Of a DNA stretch of 37,738 nt, positions 1 to 9,550 are shown piece after piece; the stretch's first letter is position 1, and each line of letters begins with the position of its first letter. The position numbers and the translations under genes were made by a program. The stretch is from Zopfochytrium polystomum (lineage: Eukaryota > Chytridiomycota > Chytridiomycetes > Chytridiales > Chytridiaceae), in the NCBI GenBank assembly GCA_025765615.1, contig JAIVFJ010000463.1, positions 1 through 37,738 on the forward strand, given 5' to 3'. The notes beneath the pieces are model-generated. The model searched no databases and was not told the DNA's origin. It saw nothing but the letters and a program-made list of their open reading frames with translations.

Positions 1-1
1 G

Positions 2-652
2 TCCGACCTGCGCCGCACTGAGAGACTTGACCGAAGATATTGGGATGGCGTGCCAAGGCGCCGGGTTCCAGTTCCGGTCTGGTGCGCGGCAACTCTACCG
101 GCGAGCAGCGGGCGGCGGGGCGTGCAAGCGGGCTCGCGCGGGGAAGGAAAAGGCATCCACAGGGACGACGGGCAAGGCGCGGCGACGACTTTGGGCAAGG
201 GGTCAGCGCAGACGATCAGGAAGGCGGCGGCGGGTGGAAAGTCGGTTCAGAGGCAGCAGGCGAGCCAGAAAGGAAAGGAGACGACGGGAGGCAAAGCGCA
301 GAAGAACCCCGCCGGAACGACGGCGGCACGGCGGGCGGCGGCTTCAGTTTCCACCAAGAAGGGGAAAGGAGCGGCAGAGTCGCGAAGGCGGCAAGGGAAG
401 ACTTCCGCGTCCCATCGCAGCCAAAGACTCCTCTGTCGGCGGCAAGCAAGGCTCCTAACAAAGCGCAGCCGGTGGCACGGGCTTGGGCGAGAAAAAAGTG
501 AAATGCGGAGGTGGGTTGCCAAGGCATTGGAAGTTGCCGCGGTCGCCAACCTTTGGCCTACCAAAAACTGGAGTCTTCTTTGTTTTTGTTTTTTTTTTTT
601 TTTTTTTTTCATCCTTCCCGTGCCGGTGGCAATTGTGGCTTCAGTTTTGTAG
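2..652 (+). CDS. Partial basic, low-complexity ORF at left edge
   Basis: An open frame runs from the second base of the window to a stop at 650-652, so any gene here starts to the left. The product is rich in Lys, Arg, Ala, Gly and Gln, with short stretches such as KKGKGAAESRRRQGK, and no domain that I recognise. An alternative frame over the last part ends at 499-501 in a Lys/Ala-rich tail (SAASKAPNKAQP), so a one-base frame change near 420 is possible and the true stop may be 501. The last 60 bases are a T-run and unlikely to be coding. It resembles the basic tail of a nucleic-acid-binding protein only in composition. It could equally be GC-rich non-coding DNA. Confidence 0.25.
   Translation, partial: SDLRRTERLDRRYWDGVPRRRVPVPVWCAATLPASSGRRGVQAGSRGEGKGIHRDDGQGAATTLGKGSAQTIRKAAAGGKSVQRQQASQKGKETTGGKAQKNPAGTTAARRAAASVSTKKGKGAAESRRRQGKTSASHRSQRLLCRRQARLLTKRSRWHGLGREKSEMRRWVAKALEVAAVANLWPTKNWSLLCFCFFFFFFFILPVPVAIVASVL
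589..609. repeat. T21 homopolymer
   Basis: Uninterrupted run of 21 T. It ends the GC-rich block at the left edge and would be a poly-A run on the minus strand. Confidence 0.9.
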
Positions 653-1008
653 TCGCCGGGCCGTTTCTTCACTGGCAAAAGAAATATCGCGTAGTCTTGG
701 TATGATGCGATACTTCCCCTCGCTCGGCGCCGAAAATTTGTCTGGGGCTGATTCTGTCCCTTTCTTGTCACCCAGATTCTGTTTTCTGTTTCTGCACATT
801 GCACAGCAGCGCCCCCGCCGCGCCCACTCGCCCACCCAATCCCCCTCACGCACCGTCTGCCTGCCTGCGCCTCGCGTTCGTGCTTCCTCACCAATAGCGA
901 TCGTATCCATGCATTGCAGGAAAGCGATCTATTGAGGCAGAGAATACACTGTAACATCGATCGGTGGCGTGCCTGCTGCGCAGCAGCTACCCAGCATCTG
1001 CGTGTTAG
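653..1008. other. No gene recognised
   Basis: No ORF on either strand gives a protein that I can relate to a family. Base composition is mixed and there is no obvious repeat. It may be spacer, or the decayed 3' side of the ankyrin-like remnant that ends at 1009. Confidence 0.4.
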
Positions 1009-1173
1009 TTAATGGCGCAGCGGGTGGGATGAAGCTTGTGCCGGCCCGATCAAAGCGCCTTGGAAGACCAGCCAGTCTGCGATCTCGAGATGTCTCGCGT
1101 TCAGCGCTTCGCTGAGCGGCGCTCGCGCACAATCCACGAGAAGCCGGAAATGGGAATTCGTACCCACTAGCAG
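1009..1173 (-). pseudogene. Ankyrin-like fragment, 3' side of the LTR insertion
   Basis: On the minus strand the frame ending at TAA 1009-1011 reads APLSEALNARHLEIADWLV followed by FQGALIG, which has the helix-turn-helix spacing of an ankyrin repeat of the kind abundant elsewhere in this window. It begins abruptly where the LTR candidate at 1174 ends. A second ankyrin-like stretch in the same orientation lies at 1424-1550, on the other side of the LTR. I infer one ankyrin-type gene broken by the insertion, but the match is to repeat character, not to a specific protein. Confidence 0.4.
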
Positions 1174-1423
1174 TGTAGCGGGGTGACTGCGTACAAGGAT
1201 TGCGAAGGACTGGAGGCAGATTTTAGGGTAGGGGGCCTTTATTCAATGAGGTTCTTCTTATCTTCACTACTGCTTCCCTCTCACACCCTATGCCTTTTAT
1301 ACTGCCCAGGAGGAAAGACACTTCCCAATTTTGAGGATGCTTGGGCCACCTTGCACTTTAACAAGTGCAAGTGCCGTGCTGCAGACAAATCTTCCCAAAA
1401 TTCTGTCTGCCCAAATTCCAACA
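1174..1423 (-). mobile_element. Candidate Ty1/copia-type LTR, minus orientation
   Basis: Read on the minus strand this 250-base segment begins TGTTGGAATT and ends GCTACA, the TG...CA ends and TGTTG start typical of copia LTRs. It contains a TATA-like site (GCAGTATAAAAGGCA, near 1302) followed about 60 bases later by AATAAAGG, which fits the promoter and poly-A signal of an LTR. The flanking five bases (GATAT and AGCAG on the plus strand) do not match, so there is no target-site duplication. No gag-pol coding sequence is present in the window. It could be a solo LTR with eroded flanks, or one end of a deleted element. Confidence 0.5.
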
Positions 1424-1550
1424 GATATGGAGCGGCATGGGAGCCTTCCCCTTGCGGCGGTGATGGCCTCTGTCATCGCCCCGTCGTCCGGCCAGAGCTC
1501 CATTCCGTCCACGGCCGCCCCGCAGTTGACACTTGGTGGCCTCGCCCGGA
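1424..1550 (-). pseudogene. Ankyrin-like fragment, 5' side of the LTR insertion
   Basis: Minus-strand frame reading VNCGAAVDGMELWPDDGAMT then EAITAARGRL, again of ankyrin-repeat character, stopping at the LTR candidate. It is probably the other half of the gene represented at 1009-1173. The match is weak and depends on context. Confidence 0.3.
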
Positions 1551-1841
1551 GAAAATGAACAACGCTAACGTCCCCGAATCGTTGTGCTCAGGGTCGCATT
1601 GTTGGACAACACTCTGCGCCGGCTGCCCCTGTTCCAGTCTCATGAGATACTTTCGGCGACTGCTCATTTTCTGTGAGCACGGGAGGGCACCAATTGATCA
1701 GTCTTTTGGATGCGGGCACTCGTCCTCTGTTTTGATCTCTTCCTTCTCGTTTTTCCGGTTGGACTGCGATATGTTTGGGTATAAATCCCCGATTTTTTGG
1801 CCGCCGGCGGTTAACAGTGCATGGCAGGGCGGTTATGGATT
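1551..1841. other. No gene recognised
   Basis: The sequence between the LTR-associated fragment and the 3' end of the F-box/LamG gene contains no recognisable coding unit. A minus-strand frame at 1473-1667 gives an unassignable protein. Confidence 0.35.
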
Positions 1842-3331
1842 TCAGTGACCATCTCGAACTGGTTTGCAGAGGGTAAACGGCGCTTCATTCATCAATTTGA
1901 AACTCCGGGATGTCACCATTTTAATATGCAATTTCTCACGCTCCCAAATGAGCCCTTCTTTTGATGACTCCGTGTTATGATGCTCACACGCGCTCACAGA
2001 AATCAGAAAGGATGGGGAAGTAGCAAACAATGCCGTCATCGAATCCAACGTCTTGGATGAATCAACCCGCTCCCTCATAGTCCAGCTTACCCGACGGCCC
2101 TTGCGCAAATCGGCCGCCCGCTGCAAAAGTGCCGCACACCCGGCGTCATCCAATACAACATGACCTGGTCCGGCGTCTTCCTTCATTTCGAACAGAGCTC
2201 CGACGTTCTGAACGGCACGCCCCCAGACTCTAGCCGCAGCGATTTTTCCTTTGAAGGGCAGTGCGATGATGCGCTGGAGGGCGTGTTCCGGCAGCAAACC
2301 AAACTGATCAAAGATTGCCCCGGTCCCAACCGTCAAGAACCCTGCGTCCGGAAGTCTTTGTCTTTTTCGTGGTGTCCACTTGCACTCCGTCGACAAAGAG
2401 TGTTGCCCAACACTCCGATCCCGCAATTCGTTCCAGCCGCAGCGCAGCGTGGTGCCAGCGACCATCTGTCACGCGAGGCCCGCCTGTCAGTTTTACTGCG
2501 CGGAAGCTGACGGTTGGCGGCTCGGAGAAGACGCAGCCGGTGACAGGGTGGACACCCAAAAGCGCCAGGCGGCTGTTTCTGTAGGCGTTGCCGCAGCGTC
2601 CTCGGTACGGGGTGAGGTTCGCGGTGGCAAAGCCATCCTGGTCATTGCAGATGTGGAAGCCCATCAAAACGCCGCCAAACAGGTTCCAGCCGCGACGGCG
2701 TCGCAACGGAACCATGCTTCGAATGTCCGGCCTCCTTCCGCGTCGGTGGCGACCTGCGGCTCGCGCGGACTCGGAAACACATCGAACCCGCGCAAGATGG
2801 TGAGGACAGGAGCTCTCTTCAAGGCACCGGCGCCCGGATATGACTGTCGTCTCTATTGTCGTCGTCTTGGTTGCAATCGTCTTCGTCGTCATCGGAGGAG
2901 GGGGAGCTCCCTTCTGCTTCTGCAAAGGAGCTAGTGCGGGCAGGTCGTCCGTCGACGGAGATGGCCCAAAAGAGGGAAGCACCCGACAGCACGTGAGAAA
3001 GGCGCGCCCACGCTGCAGGATCGGCGCCGCCGACGAGTATGCCACCTGCTGGCAAGCGCGCAAAAGGAGGTTGGCAGCGGCGGCGCCAGGGTATCGTGAT
3101 GGGCGTTTGCATTGGCTCTTTGATGTCGACCGGCTCAAGGTTGCAGGAGCGATCGCAGTCTCCGCCAGCGAGCCAGGCGAGGGGGAAACGGCATGTGGCA
3201 GCAAGCTGCACGATGTCGGAGTCGGAAAGGAACGGGGCGGCGATTGCGTCGACGAGAATCGTGGCGGGGAGCCGGAGCAGTGGCGATGGCGACTTCGAAG
3301 GCAGAGTGGGCGACGCGGACGTGGATGACAT
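1842..3331 (-). CDS. F-box protein with a LamG/concanavalin A-like domain, three frame breaks
   Basis: The start at 3331 gives an N-terminal F-box-like helix (LPATILVDAIAAPFLSDSD, then IVQLAATCRFPLAW), residues about 20-52, followed by an acidic Ser/Asp stretch. The rest is a concanavalin-A-like (LamG/pentraxin-type) sandwich: RTFEAWFRCDA, then LFGGVLMGFHICNDQDGFA, VTDGRWHHAALRLERI, ATLFVDGVQVDT and finally LPFKGKIAAARVWGRAV. These pieces lie in three different frames, with shifts near 2790-2825, near 2690 and near 2340. Each piece resumes at the right place in the fold, so I treat them as one gene. The first shift could be an intron. F-box proteins recruit substrates to SCF ubiquitin ligases; the LamG-type domain would be the recognition module, which is inference. 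It could be a recent pseudogene or an intact gene with sequence errors. Confidence 0.6.
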
Positions 3332-3707
3332 TTTGCACGGACACAGCTGAATGTGCGAGGCACAGTCATATGAACCACGCGCCGATAATATAACCAGTCA
3401 CTCTCTCGCTTTTGTCCCCCTTCGCTTCTGCTGAGTCATTCGCAGCTCACCAAAGGGGCGATGCGAAAAGAATCCCGGCAGCTGCGTTCCAGCACCACCA
3501 CAGCGTGTCTAGATCCGCTTGCGGTGAGTCTATTGTCGTTGAATCAGTCGGTGATCACAAGCTGCGGTGTGTGCATGGATTCACGACGTGAGAGACCCCC
3601 GAATCCCGCCATTCTTTGAGGAGTAACTCGCCTTTTAAAAGTGAAAAAAAAACAAAATTCAAATTGGATCGAGGGGCTCCACGCTCCACAACTTGCTGAT
3701 TGTCCGT
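3332..3707. other. Upstream region of the F-box/LamG gene
   Basis: AT-richer spacer with a TATA-like stretch (GATAATATAACC, near 3387) that could serve the minus-strand gene starting at 3331. No coding unit is seen. Confidence 0.35.
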
Positions 3708-3887
3708 TCATATCCGCGTAAAATGACGCGTCACACACTCCAACAGGGCATTCGCGGCTTCCATTTGCCCCTCCGCACACGCAACGTGCAGCGGCGTCAT
3801 CTCCGTCAGATCCCGGCCGTCGACAGGCGCCCCATAGTCCAGCAGCGCCTGGACTACTTCCAAGCGTCCGTTCGACGCGGCCGTGTG
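3708..3887 (-). pseudogene. Ankyrin-repeat fragment facing the next ankyrin gene
   Basis: The minus strand encodes TAASNGRLEVVQALLDYGAP followed by TEMTPLHVACAEGQMEAANA, a clean pair of ankyrin repeats with the TPLHVA motif, ending at TGA 3708-3710. No start codon or further repeats are apparent upstream. It points away from the plus-strand ankyrin gene at 4100, about 200 bases off. The wording is close to repeats in that gene (MTPLHVACAAGQLEAVKLLL), so this is probably an inverted partial duplicate. Confidence 0.6.
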
Positions 3888-4099
3888 CGGGCGGGTGGGA
3901 CTAGTTGGCAGGCGTTGGTGGATTGGCTTTGTGGCTCTCGCTGGCTCTGACCCGACAGCTCAAGATCTGACAAGTTGCTGCGCCACGAAAAAGGGGCAGG
4001 AGACTGCAGGGTACCCAAAGCACTTCGACAGGGTATTAGTCGGATATGCTGGGTCTGATGTCGAAGGAGCCGGTGAGCGCCACAGACTAAACGCTCCTC

Positions 4100-5923
4100 T
4101 TGACGATTCGATCAGTAACGAGTCCGCTCGTGCGCCGCTTTTCGCAGGGCAGCAAGTTCCGTCCTGCGGCTCCTATGGAACAGGTCGATGTGATTCAGCC
4201 ACTGGTCGGGCAAACCGCCGCCGTGGCAGCGGAAGTGACGGAGAACGAGGCTCACCTCGAAGTGGTGCGCCTACTGCATCAGAAGGGAGAAGAGTTTCTG
4301 TTTCAAGATTTGGCCGATCATCCGCTGGTCAGCGCGAGCCGTAACGGCCATAACGCTGTGGTTGAATACTATCTGAACCACGGTGCGGACATCAACTTGA
4401 AATCGAAACAAGGGTGGTCGCCACTATTCTTCGCCTGCCAGGCTAATCGCGTGGCCCACAGCGCAGGTACTGCTTGCTCGAGCCGCAGCTGTGAATGCTA
4501 CCGCCGACGACGGATCGACTCCACTCCACGTTGCATCACTAAATGGCCACTCACAGCTCGTTGAAATTTTGCTGAACCACGGAGCGAATCCCAACATCAG
4601 GAACGGTAGAAGTTTTACAGCTTTGGCCGAAGTATGCAGAACAGGTCGCGTGGATATTGCGGAAATCTTACTGCGGCGTGGAGCTGATGCGAACATTCGA
4701 CGGGGCGGCGGGTTTCTGACTCCGTTTCAAGTCGCCATAGAAAACGGTCACGTTTGAGATCGTGCGACTGTTGTATCAGAATGGAGAAAATCTTTCCTTC
4801 CATGCACGCTCGAATCTCCTGACTACTGCCTGCAACTTTGGGCGCACTCGAGTTGTAGAATACTTTCTCGACAACGACATCGACGTCAACAGGAACGATT
4901 GGTCGCCATTGCATGCAGCGTGCATGAACGGCCACGCGGAAACCGCAGAATTTCTGTTGGCGCGAGGCGCAGATGTGAACGCCGGCGCGGACGAGGGCTT
5001 AACGTCGCTTCACGTTGCTGGCAACCGCAAAGTTGCAGACTTGCTGCTGAGGCACTCTGCGAATGTGGACGCCCGTAACGACAGCAACCAGACGCCCCTG
5101 CATACGGTAAGCGTGCACGGAAGCTCGCACGTGGCGAAACTTTTAGTTCAGCGTGGAGCCGACTTTGAAGCGCGAGACGCGGATGAGCTGACACCGCTTC
5201 TTTTTGCCGCGGCACGAGGCAAGCTGGGGACAGTAATCACGCTGGTCGAGGCTGGCGCCGAGCTCGGTGCTACCGTGGGCGCGGAGAAAATGGACGGTGT
5301 TGGACCTTGCGGTGAGCGAAGGGAAGTTAAATGTCGTCCGTTGGCTTTTCCAGTATACGAACGGCGCTGGGCTGCTCGAAGAGGAAAAGCTGCTGGAGAC
5401 CGCGTGCTGGAAAGGTCACTTGGATGTGGTGGACTTTCTTATCGACCGCCGTGTCGGAAATATTGACTTTTATCGGCTGGTCTACAAGGCGGCGCGTCAC
5501 GGTCGCTCCGCCGTCGTCGAGTTGCTGGTGAATCAAGAGAGCGCTCTGCTCAGCCAAGCCGACCGCGTTCACGAGATTGCTGACGGCTTCGACGATGCAT
5601 CCTTGGCGCTGATCGCAGCCACAAGGAACGGGCACGTGGAGATCATGCGGGTGCTGCTGGATAACGGTGTGGCCGTGGACTCTTGGGATTCCAAGAAGAT
5701 GACGCCGTTGCACGTTGCTTGCGCGGCGGGACAGCTGGAAGCCGTCAAGCTCCTGCTGGAGGCAGGTGCGGACGTGAACGCGGCCTGTGCGGACGGTCTG
5801 ACACCATTGTTGTTAGCGGGAGGGAACGGATATCAGCAGGTTGTGGATTTCCTGCTCCGCGGGGAAACCAGCCGAGGCAATGTGTCAAGTTTGGGGTTGA
5901 AGACCAGAAATCCGCACTTCTGA
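4100..5923 (+). CDS. Ankyrin-repeat protein, interrupted by three one-base shifts
   Basis: The segment codes for about 15 consecutive ankyrin repeats. Diagnostic pieces are GSTPLHVASLNGHSQLVEIL, WSPLHAACMNGHAETAEFLL, QTPLHTVSVHGSSHVAKLLV and MTPLHVACAAGQLEAVKLLL. They occupy frames that change at about 4460-4485, 4753 (in TTT) and 5280-5295. Every shift has the sense of one extra base and the repeat continues without loss of a residue. The start is uncertain: 4100 gives a 23-residue leader before a second ATG near 4175 (MEQVDVIQ). The C-terminal repeats end in a Gly-rich stretch before TGA 5921-5923. Ankyrin proteins are protein-binding scaffolds; no catalytic domain is attached. Three same-direction insertions suggest either assembly errors or a young pseudogene. 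Confidence 0.65.
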
Positions 5924-6182
5924 GGCTATGGCCAGATTACCGGCTAGCCTTTCCTTTGCGTGGAGTAAAAACAGTATCGCAATGCATACTCTGTTACAAT
6001 GTGTGGAGTGCTAAAGCGTCAAATGCATTCGCTCGTAGAACTCAGAGTAGCGATTCTCGTCGATAATGTTTTTCCAGTTTTCCCAGTGTGTCCCCTTTCT
6101 TGCAATCATGCTCACGTGTCCCCACTCTCTTCGCACCTGTGGCTCCTGTCCACCGACCGCTCATGGACAAAAAAACCTGCAG

Positions 6183-6712
6183 GCGCAACCCCCAAGAAGA
6201 TGGCCGGCGCCGCCGCCCTAACCACCGCCGTCGTCGCCACCGACCTCCCGGCCGGCACCAGCAAGGACGCGATCTCGGAAGCCTTCTCCGAGCACGGTCA
6301 AGTCATCAAGGTGCGCATCCTCAAGAACAACGAAACCGAGGCAGTCGTCACTTTCTCCACCGAGGAAGAGTCCAAGGCTGCCATCGCCGCCGGGTCGATC
6401 ACCGTGGACGGCAAGAAGGTCTCGGTCCGCGCGCCAAAGCAAAAGGCGGTGGGCGAACCTTCGAACGTCCTGGTCGTCGGGAACCTCCCGGTCAACGTTA
6501 CCCCAGGGCCACTCAAGAAGCTCTTTGCCGCCTTCGGCACCGTCACCAACGTCACGGTCCCAAGGGCCAAGGAAAGCAAAGGAAAATGGATATCAAAAGG
6601 CTACGGGGGTGTTGAGTTTTCCACTGTCTTCGAGGCCACCACAGCCCTCAAGGCCCTGAACGGGTCGGTATTCAACGGCCGCACCATCTCTATCCGGTAC
6701 TTGAAAAAGTAG
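6183..6712 (+). CDS. Two-RRM protein paralogue 1, 5' exons missing
   Basis: This is the third exon of the RRM family found four more times to the right. RRM1 has a degenerate RNP2 (VVATDLPAGT) and RNP1 (ETEAVVTF); RRM2 is canonical, with VLVVGNLPV and KGYGGVEF. The splice acceptor CCTGCAG (6176-6182) and about 90 bases of intron 2 are still present, but the sequence stops resembling the paralogues near 6086, and exons 1 and 2 are not found between here and the ankyrin stop at 5923. The basic leader MSKK... is therefore lost. A continuous frame from ATG 5999 or a start at ATG 6201 could still give protein. The 3' conserved element is retained. It may be a transcribed truncated gene or a pseudogene. 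Confidence 0.6.
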
Positions 6713-6820
6713 TCTGAACGGCGTTTTTTACCCCCCTTGCATTTGTTCCTGTGTCCACCCCAGTAATCCTCACTGTTTACTTTACTTGTTTTGCCTTGTT
6801 CGTTGGTTGTGGGGTGGCTT

Positions 6821-6886
6821 CATTTGGTGACGAAGAAATTTTAATGTCCGTACCGGCAATGAATTTATGGAAGCGATTTGGGAAGC
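6821..6886 (+). promoter_or_regulatory. Conserved 3' element of RRM paralogue 1
   Basis: First of five related elements after the RRM genes, 109 bases past the stop. It contains CATTTGGTGACGAAGAAA, ATGTCCGTACCGGCAAT and GCGATTTGGG. It is the most divergent of the first four copies at its 5' end but keeps the TGTCCGT core. Role unknown; it probably sits in the 3' UTR or just past it. Confidence 0.5.
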
Positions 6887-7339
6887 TCTCGTTAACGAGG
6901 TTTGGGCTCTCAGGCTCCTTGACAGACTGACTGGGCTGGGAGGCGGGGATCCCGAGATGCCTGGCGAAGAAATAAAAACTCTGTGCCTCGTTACTCTCAC
7001 TTGACGCCTTCACCCTGAAGCTACGGTCGTCCACCTTTCGGTCAACCTCAACCTCAAACACCGCGTCGTGGACTTTTATCGTCGGCCACGCACAGGCCGC
7101 AGGCTTTACCATAGTACTGGTACATGAGTCGGTGTTCGTTTGGGCGTAGTATCGGGATACGTGTTGCCTGCAGCGTTGTCGTCATAGCACTACGAGTCGG
7201 TGGGTCTGCTTGGAACCAGAATGCTTTCGCTTGCACAATGATCATAGAGTGAGGGTGCCACCTGCGCCTTCATCTCCGGTGTCGTTGCAGCAAAATAATT
7301 ATTTACTTCACTCACCTCAGCACCGCGCGACTTTTGTTT

Positions 7340-7430
7340 GTTTGGTATGCGAGGCAGCGCGGGGGTGTTCACGGGGTCGTTCCGCCGTCGTCGAGTTGCT
7401 GCCGAATAGAAAGAGCGCTCCGCAGACCAG
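7340..7430 (+). pseudogene. Ankyrin gene relic between RRM paralogues 1 and 2
   Basis: The translation EAARGCSRGRSAVVELLPNR matches AARHGRSAVVELLVNQ in the ankyrin gene (5488-5540), and the DNA is nearly identical over the core CCGCCGTCGTCGAGTTGCTG. Flanks do not match. A piece of the ankyrin gene therefore lies inside the RRM array, showing that the two families were rearranged together. Confidence 0.6.
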
Positions 7431-7723
7431 AGACAGACGGAGCTGCCGGACTCTTCGCCAGCCATCTTGCAAAAAAAGGTTCAGCCTCGGTGCGATCCGT
7501 GTTGGTGGTTGGGCAGATGCCGCGCCCCCTCACCTTGCAAACGGGCCTAAACAACTCGGTTTCAAACCGTATTGTAATTGCTGCAAATGCTAGCACGAGC
7601 GGAGTACTACGCACTTGAATATATAAATGGAACGATCCTCGTGGCTCTTTGTTTTTTTTTTTTTTTGCGCTGAGCTCACCTTAGGGTATTTGCGACAATT
7701 TTTTTCGGCAGTCGTGACGGACT

Positions 7724-7735
7724 GACTTGTCAGCG
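7724..7735 (+). promoter_or_regulatory. Shared start-proximal motif, RRM paralogue 2
   Basis: GACTTGTCAGCG directly precedes the GAAA-rich leader, 187 bases before the ATG. The same word or a close variant stands at the same place in paralogues 3, 4 and 5. A TATA-like AATATATAAATGG lies about 100 bases upstream (7618-7630). It is likely a core promoter or transcription start signal, by position only. Confidence 0.5.
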
Positions 7736-7862
7736 AAGAGAAGAAAGAAAAGAAAGAAGAGAAAGAAAGAAAGAAAGAAAAGAAAGAAAAGAAAGAAAAA
7801 GAAAAAAAGAAAGAAAGAAGGAGAGAGAGAAAGCAATAAAAGCCGTGAAGAAAAAAAGAGAG
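7736..7862 (+). repeat. GAAA-rich purine tract in the RRM paralogue 2 leader
   Basis: About 125 bases of almost pure purine built from GAAA and GAAAA units, between the start-proximal motif and the ATG at 7922. The other active-looking copies carry shorter tracts in the same position, so it is probably an expanded 5' UTR microsatellite. Confidence 0.85.
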
Positions 7863-7921
7863 AAGGAACTCCTCAACACAACCAACCACAACTTTTAACA
7901 CCGCCGCCGCTACCACACAAC

Positions 7922-8878
7922 ATGTCGAAGAAAGTCGCCGTCGCAAAGAAGAGCATCGTGCCGAAGAAGGTGAGAGCGAGAGAGAGAGTCGCGCATTCAC
8001 TGACTGATGTTGCCTGGGCGAGGGAGGGAGTGAGAGAGAGAGAGGGGGGGGGCGAGGGAGAAACGGTGAGCGAATCCGATGCTAACCACGCGAAAACTCC
8101 TCTCGTCGATCCAGTCTGTTAAGGCGGCGGTTGTCGCCGATGAAGACGTTGCCATGGAGGATGTCCAAGGTGCTGTCCCCACTTCTTTGTGTCCCCTTTC
8201 TTGCGAGCATGCTCGCCCGTCCCCACTTTTGCCCCCAACTTCGCACCTGTGGCTCCCCGCGCACGGCTCATAGTCGCTCCCCTTCTCTGTCGGAACCAAA
8301 CAAAAAAAAAAAAAAATACAGTCGCAACCCCCAAGAACAAGAAGGCCGCCGCCAAGACGACGACGACGACGACCCGCTCCGCCGCCCTCACCAACGCCGT
8401 CGTGGCCACCGACCTCCAGGCCGGCACTAGCGAGGCCGCGATCTCGGCTGCGTTCTCCAAACTCGGCAAAGTCACCACCGTCCGCTTAGTTAAGAACAGC
8501 GAGACCGAGGCCATCATCGCTTTCTCCACCGAGGATGAGGCCGAGGCCGCCATCGCCGCCGGATCGATCACCGTCGGCGGCAAGAAGGTCACGGTCCGCG
8601 CGCCAAAGGAAAAACAGGCGGTCGAACCCTCGCCCATCCTGCTCGTTAGGAACCTCCCGTTCTCTACCACACCGGCGAAACTCAAGAAGCTCTTTTCCCC
8701 CTACGGCACCGTCGTCAGCACCAATGTCCCCAAGATCACGGGTGGCCAGGGCAAAATTAAAGGCCACGGGGGTGTCACCTTTGGCACTGTCGACGAGGCC
8801 ACGGCCGCCCTCGAGGCCCTGAACGGCTCGGTACACGATGGCCGCACCATCTCTGTCCGGTACGCAAAGCAGAAGTAG
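7922..8878 (+). CDS. Two-RRM RNA-binding protein, paralogue 2 (intact)
   Basis: Three exons give an uninterrupted protein of 219 residues: 7922-7969, 8115-8169 and 8322-8878. Exon 1 is a basic leader (MSKKVAVAKKS...PKK), exon 2 an acidic linker (ADEDVAMEDVQ), and exon 3 holds two RRMs after a Lys/Thr-rich stretch. RRM1 spans about residues 61-133 (RNP2 VVATDLQAGT, RNP1-position ETEAIIAF, lacking the usual aromatic pair); RRM2 spans about 143-218, with ILLVRNLPF and KGHGGVTF. Introns begin GTGAGA and GTGCTG and end CCAG and TACAG; both phases agree with the paralogues. The layout resembles nucleolin-type or shuttling RRM proteins, but the exact role is unknown. Gene finders may miss the tiny first exons. 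Confidence 0.85.
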
Positions 8879-8999
8879 GGCTGAACGGCGTTTCGCTTTT
8901 TCCTCCGTTTTCTCCCCTCTGTCAAACCTTTTCTCCCCTCTGTCAACACTCTCCAGTAATCCCCACCCTTTTTTCCCCCTCCTTTTGCTTGTTGTGTTG

Positions 9000-9061
9000 C
9001 ATTTGATGATGAGGAAAGTTTCATGTCCGTGGCGGCAATACATTATTGTAAGCAAATTGGG
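9000..9061 (+). promoter_or_regulatory. Conserved 3' element of RRM paralogue 2
   Basis: It starts 122 bases past the stop with CATTTGATGATGAGGAAA, then TTTCATGTCCGTGGCGGCAA, TACATTATTGTAAGC and AATTGGG. It is nearly identical to the copy after paralogue 3, although the pyrimidine-rich sequence between stop codon and element has diverged. Confidence 0.55.
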
Positions 9062-9403
9062 ACGCTGTCAATCCCGTGTTTGGCGGACTGGCTGGGATGA
9101 TGGAGCATCTATGAATGCAATGCGGGAGAGGATCGCAAGCCAAAAAAAAATTTTAAAAAAAAAAAATAATTAAAAAAACGGCAAAATGGATTGATGCGAG
9201 ACCGAGGCTTTGTACTCGCCCCTTGCGGCCAAGCAGTCCACGAAAGGGGACTTTTTGTCGTAGGCCATGCTCAGGCTGTGGGATTCATTGAGAAGCTTTA
9301 GGTTTTGTTGGTCTTACGTCCAACGCCCCAACAAAAAGCCGTTCGACCACTGCCTGGTCGTTGGCGCGAGCCTCCTGAACTTTGGGTGTCCCTGTTCCAA
9401 CCG

Positions 9404-9415
9404 AGACATGTCAGG
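9404..9415 (+). promoter_or_regulatory. Shared start-proximal motif, RRM paralogue 3
   Basis: GACATGTCAGGG, one of the four versions of the motif, sits immediately before the GAAA tract and 136 bases before the ATG. Confidence 0.45.
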
Positions 9416-9420
9416 GCGTT

Positions 9421-9442
9421 AGGAGAAGAAAGAAAGAAAGAG

Positions 9443-9481
<39 letters not shown>

Positions 9482-9520
9482 AGGAAAGTAAGGAAGAAAG
9501 TCGAAAAGAACGAAAGAAAG
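9421..9520 (+). repeat. GAAA-rich purine tract in the RRM paralogue 3 leader
   Basis: About 100 bases of GAAA repeats, in the same place relative to the motif and ATG as in paralogue 2. The sequence right of it shows degenerate units. Confidence 0.85.
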
Positions 9521-9550
9521 AAACCAACCCGTTACACACTGCCTGTCAAG

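Noticed and set aside
247..957. 236-codon minus-strand ORF near the left edge
   Set aside because: It crosses a T21 run (read as polylysine) and has no family features.
1183..1848. 221-codon plus-strand ORF
   Set aside because: It lies antisense to the LTR candidate and the ankyrin-like fragments, and the peptide is not recognisable.
9000..9110. Box C/D snoRNA in the RRM 3' element
   Set aside because: A C-box-like GATGATGA is present, but a CTGA at suitable spacing is missing after paralogues 2 and 5, and no terminal stem brings C and D together.
7735..9520. GAAA tracts read as Lys/Arg-rich coding sequence
   Set aside because: The apparent 100-130 codon basic proteins exist only because the purine repeat is open in all frames. 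The family ATG lies after the tract.
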